Source: Olivibacter jilunii (GTDB lineage: Bacteria; Bacteroidota; Bacteroidia; Sphingobacteriales; Sphingobacteriaceae). From it: a stretch of DNA of 64,000 bases. Below, one piece after another: positions 62,175 to 64,000 of this stretch. The position numbers and the translations under genes are program-made. The notes under the pieces were generated by a model, which was given only the letters and a program-made list of their open reading frames with translations, was not told the origin of the DNA and did not search any database. The stretch is from NCBI RefSeq assembly GCF_900607235.1, contig NZ_LR027853.1, positions 317,428 to 381,427 of the forward strand. Direction: 5' to 3'. Every line of letters starts with the position of its first letter. The first letter of the stretch is position 1.

Positions 62175-62701
62175 AGTTTTAGTTTCCGATAGAAATCCCA
62201 TAAAACGATTCCCGCCGAAATGACAACATTAAAGGAGTGTTTGGTCCCGAATTGGGGGATTTCAACGCAATAATCGATCAGCTTCATTGCTTCTTCTGAA
62301 ACACCATTTACTTCATTGCCGAAGATCAACGCATAGCTTTCGCCCGCTACCGGGATGAAACGATGCAGCATAGTGCTGCCTTCTGCCTGCTCTATGGCGA
62401 TTATTTTTTTTCCTTCCTGTTTTAAATTAATTATCGCTTCCTCAATATTCTTTTCGTATTGCCAGGCCACAGATTGTGTAGCTCCTAAAGCTGTCTTTTC
62501 TATATCCCGATGGGGAGGGGTACCGGTAATTCCACAGAGAAGAATGCGTTCCACCGCAAAGCCATCAGATGTTCTAAAAACAGATCCTACATTATGTAGA
62601 CTTCGCACACTATCAAGTATAACCGTTACTGGCAACTTATCTAATTGCTTGAATTCGTCAACACTGGGGCGCCCCAGTTCGTCCATTGATAATTTACGCA
62701 T
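62156..62701 (-). CDS. SpoU/TrmH family RNA 2'-O-methyltransferase
   Basis: 181 residues. The three SpoU motifs are in order: LHNVGSVFRTSDGFAV (about 36-51), YALIFGNEVNGVSEEAM (about 122-138) and IPQFGTKHSFNVVISAGIVL (about 148-167), the latter forming the trefoil knot that binds SAM. No N-terminal RNA-binding domain is present, so it is a compact enzyme. It likely methylates a tRNA or rRNA ribose; the site is unknown. It converges on gltD with its stop inside the shared terminator. Confidence 0.9.
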   Translation of the reverse strand: MRKLSMDELGRPSVDEFKQLDKLPVTVILDSVRSLHNVGSVFRTSDGFAVERILLCGITGTPPHRDIEKTALGATQSVAWQYEKNIEEAIINLKQEGKKIIAIEQAEGSTMLHRFIPVAGESYALIFGNEVNGVSEEAMKLIDYCVEIPQFGTKHSFNVVISAGIVLWDFYRKLKLKSGDS

Positions 62702-62719
62702 CCTTTGGTCTTATAAAGA

Positions 62720-62755
62720 AAAAAGACCTGAATAAAAATTCAGGTCTTTTTTAAT
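62720..62755. terminator. Bidirectional terminator downstream of the small basic-protein gene
   Basis: AAAAGACCTGAAT and ATTCAGGTCTTTT pair perfectly over 13 bases with a short AAAA-type loop, with A and T runs on both sides. On the minus strand it ends the tRNA-Cys/small-protein transcript. Confidence 0.8.
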
Positions 62756-62772
62756 ATTTTGTTATTAGCCTC

Positions 62773-62952
62773 TTATTTGCTTTCTGCAGTAAGTTTATCT
62801 AAAACAGCATTATTTTTGGTGACTTGGCTATTTTTTGGCTCTTTCGATCTACTTCCAACTTCAATATTACGGCCAAGCTTTAAGAATTGTACCTCTAAAC
62901 GTGATACGGTTTTATTTCTTCTATCTTTTCTTTTTAAGCGTGTAACTCCCAT
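62773..62952 (-). CDS. 59-residue basic conserved small protein
   Basis: An ORF of 60 codons encoding a Lys/Arg-rich protein that starts MGVTRLKRKDRRNKTVSRLE and ends in TAESK. Its N-terminal half holds 11 basic residues in the first 20. I did not identify a known family by name, but as far as I recall, small proteins of this look occur in other Sphingobacteriaceae. It starts 30 bases after tRNA-Cys on the same strand and is followed by a strong terminator, so it forms the second gene of a short unit. Size and charge suggest nucleic-acid binding; this is inference. Confidence 0.7.
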   Translation of the reverse strand: MGVTRLKRKDRRNKTVSRLEVQFLKLGRNIEVGSRSKEPKNSQVTKNNAVLDKLTAESK

Positions 62953-62982
62953 GGCTTTTATTCTTTAATAAATCTTTTAATG

Positions 62983-63053
62983 AGGTCGGAAGCGGATTCG
63001 AACCGCTGTAGGAGCTTTTGCAGAGCTCAGCCTAGCCACTCGGCCATCCGACC
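62983..63053 (-). tRNA. tRNA-Cys (GCA)
   Basis: Full cloverleaf on the minus strand: 7-bp acceptor GGTCGGA/TCCGACC, D arm GCC/GGC, anticodon stem GAGCT/AGCTC with loop CTGCAAA (anticodon GCA), T arm AGCGG/CCGCT with loop TTCGAAT, discriminator U as expected for cysteine tRNA. The 3' CCA is not encoded. 71 bases. A -7 promoter box is 17 bases upstream. Confidence 0.95.
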
Positions 63054-63070
63054 CTTTCCGTTTAGGCTTG

Positions 63071-63078
63071 CAAAAATA
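63071..63078 (-). promoter_or_regulatory. -7 promoter box of tRNA-Cys
   Basis: Minus-strand TATTTTTG matches TAnnTTTG, giving a transcript start about 14 bases ahead of the tRNA. Confidence 0.55.
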
Positions 63079-63107
63079 GTAAAATTATCTTTCTTTACTA
63101 ATTTTTT

Positions 63108-63866
63108 TCAACTTTTATGCAAATTATCTTTTCTGCTTATTTCCGAACAACATATAGCGGCTGAAACTGCTACATTGAGCGATTCAGCGTTTCCGAAACT
63201 TGGAATCGTGATACGTTGTGTTTTATTGCTGATCAGATCGGGCGCAATACCGTTCCCTTCATTGCCTAAAATAATGAATCCCTCACTGCCGAAATCGGTT
63301 TCGTAAATGGATTGGCCGTCCAACACCGTCGCAAAACTCGGCAGCGTGACATCCTTAAGAAAAGCATGCAGGTCTGTGTAGTGTATAGAAACATGTGCTA
63401 AAGAACCCATGGTAGCCTGTACCACCTTTGGATTGAAACATTCTACAGTTTCTTCCGAACAGATAATATGTTTGATGCCGAACCAATCTGCCGTTCGGAT
63501 AATCGTGCCTAGATTGCCGGGGTCTTGAATAGTATCTAATACTAGAGAAAATTGATCCCGTAATTCATCCTCCTGAACGGCAACTTCACTTGGCGTTTCT
63601 ATTAATGCCACTATTCCCTGTGGCGTTTTCAGTGTGCTAATTGCCTCCAAATCACGTTCCGATATGGGATAATGTTTTATTTTCTCTCCGAAAATATCGA
63701 TCTTTGGCCCTACTTTTGGAGTATAGTAAATACTATGTATTACATAATCTGAGTGAAAAAAATCCGTTATGGATTTAAAACCCTCTACAATAAAGAGACC
63801 ATGTTCTTTTCTGAACTTTTTTTGATGTAAGGATTTAACAAATTGAAGCTGAGACTTTGAGAGCAT
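63108..63866 (-). CDS. TrmH family RNA methyltransferase
   Basis: 252 residues. It starts LSKSQLQFVKSLHQKKFRKEHGLFIVEG, the L7Ae-like N-terminal substrate-binding domain of the rRNA 2'-O-methyltransferases (RlmB/TsnR type). The SpoU catalytic domain follows, with LDTIQDPGNLGTIIRTADWFGI (about 111-132, motif 1), GFIILGNEGNGIAPDLI (about 193-209, motif 2) and IPSFGNAESLNVAVSAAI (about 217-234, motif 3, knot). It likely methylates a 23S rRNA ribose. The start is 10 bases after the stop of the partial gene at the window edge, so both are cotranscribed. Confidence 0.92.
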   Translation of the reverse strand: MLSKSQLQFVKSLHQKKFRKEHGLFIVEGFKSITDFFHSDYVIHSIYYTPKVGPKIDIFGEKIKHYPISERDLEAISTLKTPQGIVALIETPSEVAVQEDELRDQFSLVLDTIQDPGNLGTIIRTADWFGIKHIICSEETVECFNPKVVQATMGSLAHVSIHYTDLHAFLKDVTLPSFATVLDGQSIYETDFGSEGFIILGNEGNGIAPDLISNKTQRITIPSFGNAESLNVAVSAAICCSEISRKDNLHKS

Positions 63867-63876
63867 CGCAATTATC

Positions 63877-64000
63877 TTACTTGTATTTTTTTGTATTCAT
63901 AGTGCTCACATCACTATTTTTCTCGTCTTGCAGATCCACGAGATTGTTGAATGATGACCAGGCATTGGTTACAAAGGTAAAGTTAAATGGGATAAATAAA
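63877..64000 (-). CDS. C-terminal fragment of an unidentified protein (cut by window edge)
   Basis: The minus-strand frame running into the right edge ends with 40 codons: LFIPFNFTFVTNAWSSFNN, then LVDLQDEKNSDVSTMNTKK, Y, K and stop. The aromatic alternation in FNFTF resembles a membrane beta strand of an outer-membrane protein, but 40 residues are too few for an assignment. The RNA methyltransferase gene starts 10 bases downstream, so they share an operon. Confidence 0.5.
   Translation of the reverse strand, partial: LFIPFNFTFVTNAWSSFNNLVDLQDEKNSDVSTMNTKKYK

Noticed and set aside
63972-63979. Minus-strand TACCTTTG as promoter near the right edge
   Set aside because: It lies inside the reading frame of the partial C-terminal gene, so it is probably coding sequence.
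1-64000. CRISPR arrays, prophage, insertion sequences, integrases, toxin-antitoxin or restriction genes
   Set aside because: None were seen; no regularly spaced repeats and no recognisable mobile or defence proteins in the window.

Overview
The window is an ordinary chromosomal stretch of a member of the Bacteroidota, most likely Sphingobacteriaceae or a close relative. Evidence: about 40 percent GC by eye, few Shine-Dalgarno sequences, many -7 boxes of the Bacteroidota type TAnnTTTG, and families typical of the phylum (DUF3822, DUF2520, YpdA-type reductase, FUSC transporter, CcmE/CcmF, WbqC). The genus is an inference. I see no prophage, insertion sequence, integrase or CRISPR array; almost every gene is housekeeping or broadly conserved.

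Layout. 1-2.2 kb: start of ribosomal protein S1 (rpsA, cut by the window edge), a structured 480-bp leader/intergenic region, cmk, and the ribosome-rescue factor ArfB. 2.3-7.8 kb: cytochrome c maturation genes ccmE-ccmF, a strong terminator, then a DUF2520 protein, KdsC-type phosphatase, Maf and a phosphodiesterase. 8-13 kb: class I fructose bisphosphatase, a small MerR regulator, a CPA2 antiporter and isocitrate dehydrogenase. 13-17 kb: a sigma-54 response regulator facing a hybrid histidine kinase tail to tail. 17-28 kb: clpB, a SRPBCC protein, pyrE, a NUDIX hydrolase, coaD, rsmD, DUF3822, a RecD-like helicase, murI, a membrane-anchored glutamate-synthase-like protein and aroQ. 28-34 kb: a secreted duplicated-domain protein, a glycosyltransferase plus lipid A-type acyltransferase pair, WbqC and a FUSC transporter. 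34-43 kb: ppc, a DUF4142 lipoprotein, a Gfo/Idh/MocA oxidoreductase, a lysine-rich histone-H1-like protein, and polyphosphate kinase plus exopolyphosphatase. 43-46 kb: aspartokinase and diaminopimelate decarboxylase behind a structured leader. 46-56 kb (mostly minus strand): topA, mnmA, an SDR, purK-purE, nuoA-nuoB, ypdA, a transaldolase and the SRP RNA. 56-62 kb: glutamate synthase gltB-gltD. 62-64 kb: two SpoU RNA methyltransferases flanking tRNA-Cys and a 59-residue basic protein, then the C-terminus of an unidentified protein at the right edge.

Functional themes are central carbon and nitrogen metabolism (fbp, icd, ppc, gltBD, lysC-lysA, aroQ), envelope synthesis (KdsC, murI, acyltransferase, GT2), nucleotide synthesis (pyrE, purEK), translation and RNA (S1, ArfB, MnmA, RsmD, SpoU enzymes, SRP RNA), and polyphosphate turnover. 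The most interesting signals are: a histone-H1-like gene immediately upstream of ppk-ppx with a Pho-box-like direct repeat between them; a lysine-containing mini-ORF inside a foldable leader ahead of lysC-lysA; a CxxxY-type CcmE; a 10-bp-armed palindrome ahead of fbp; and nuoAB apparently separated from the rest of the complex I operon.
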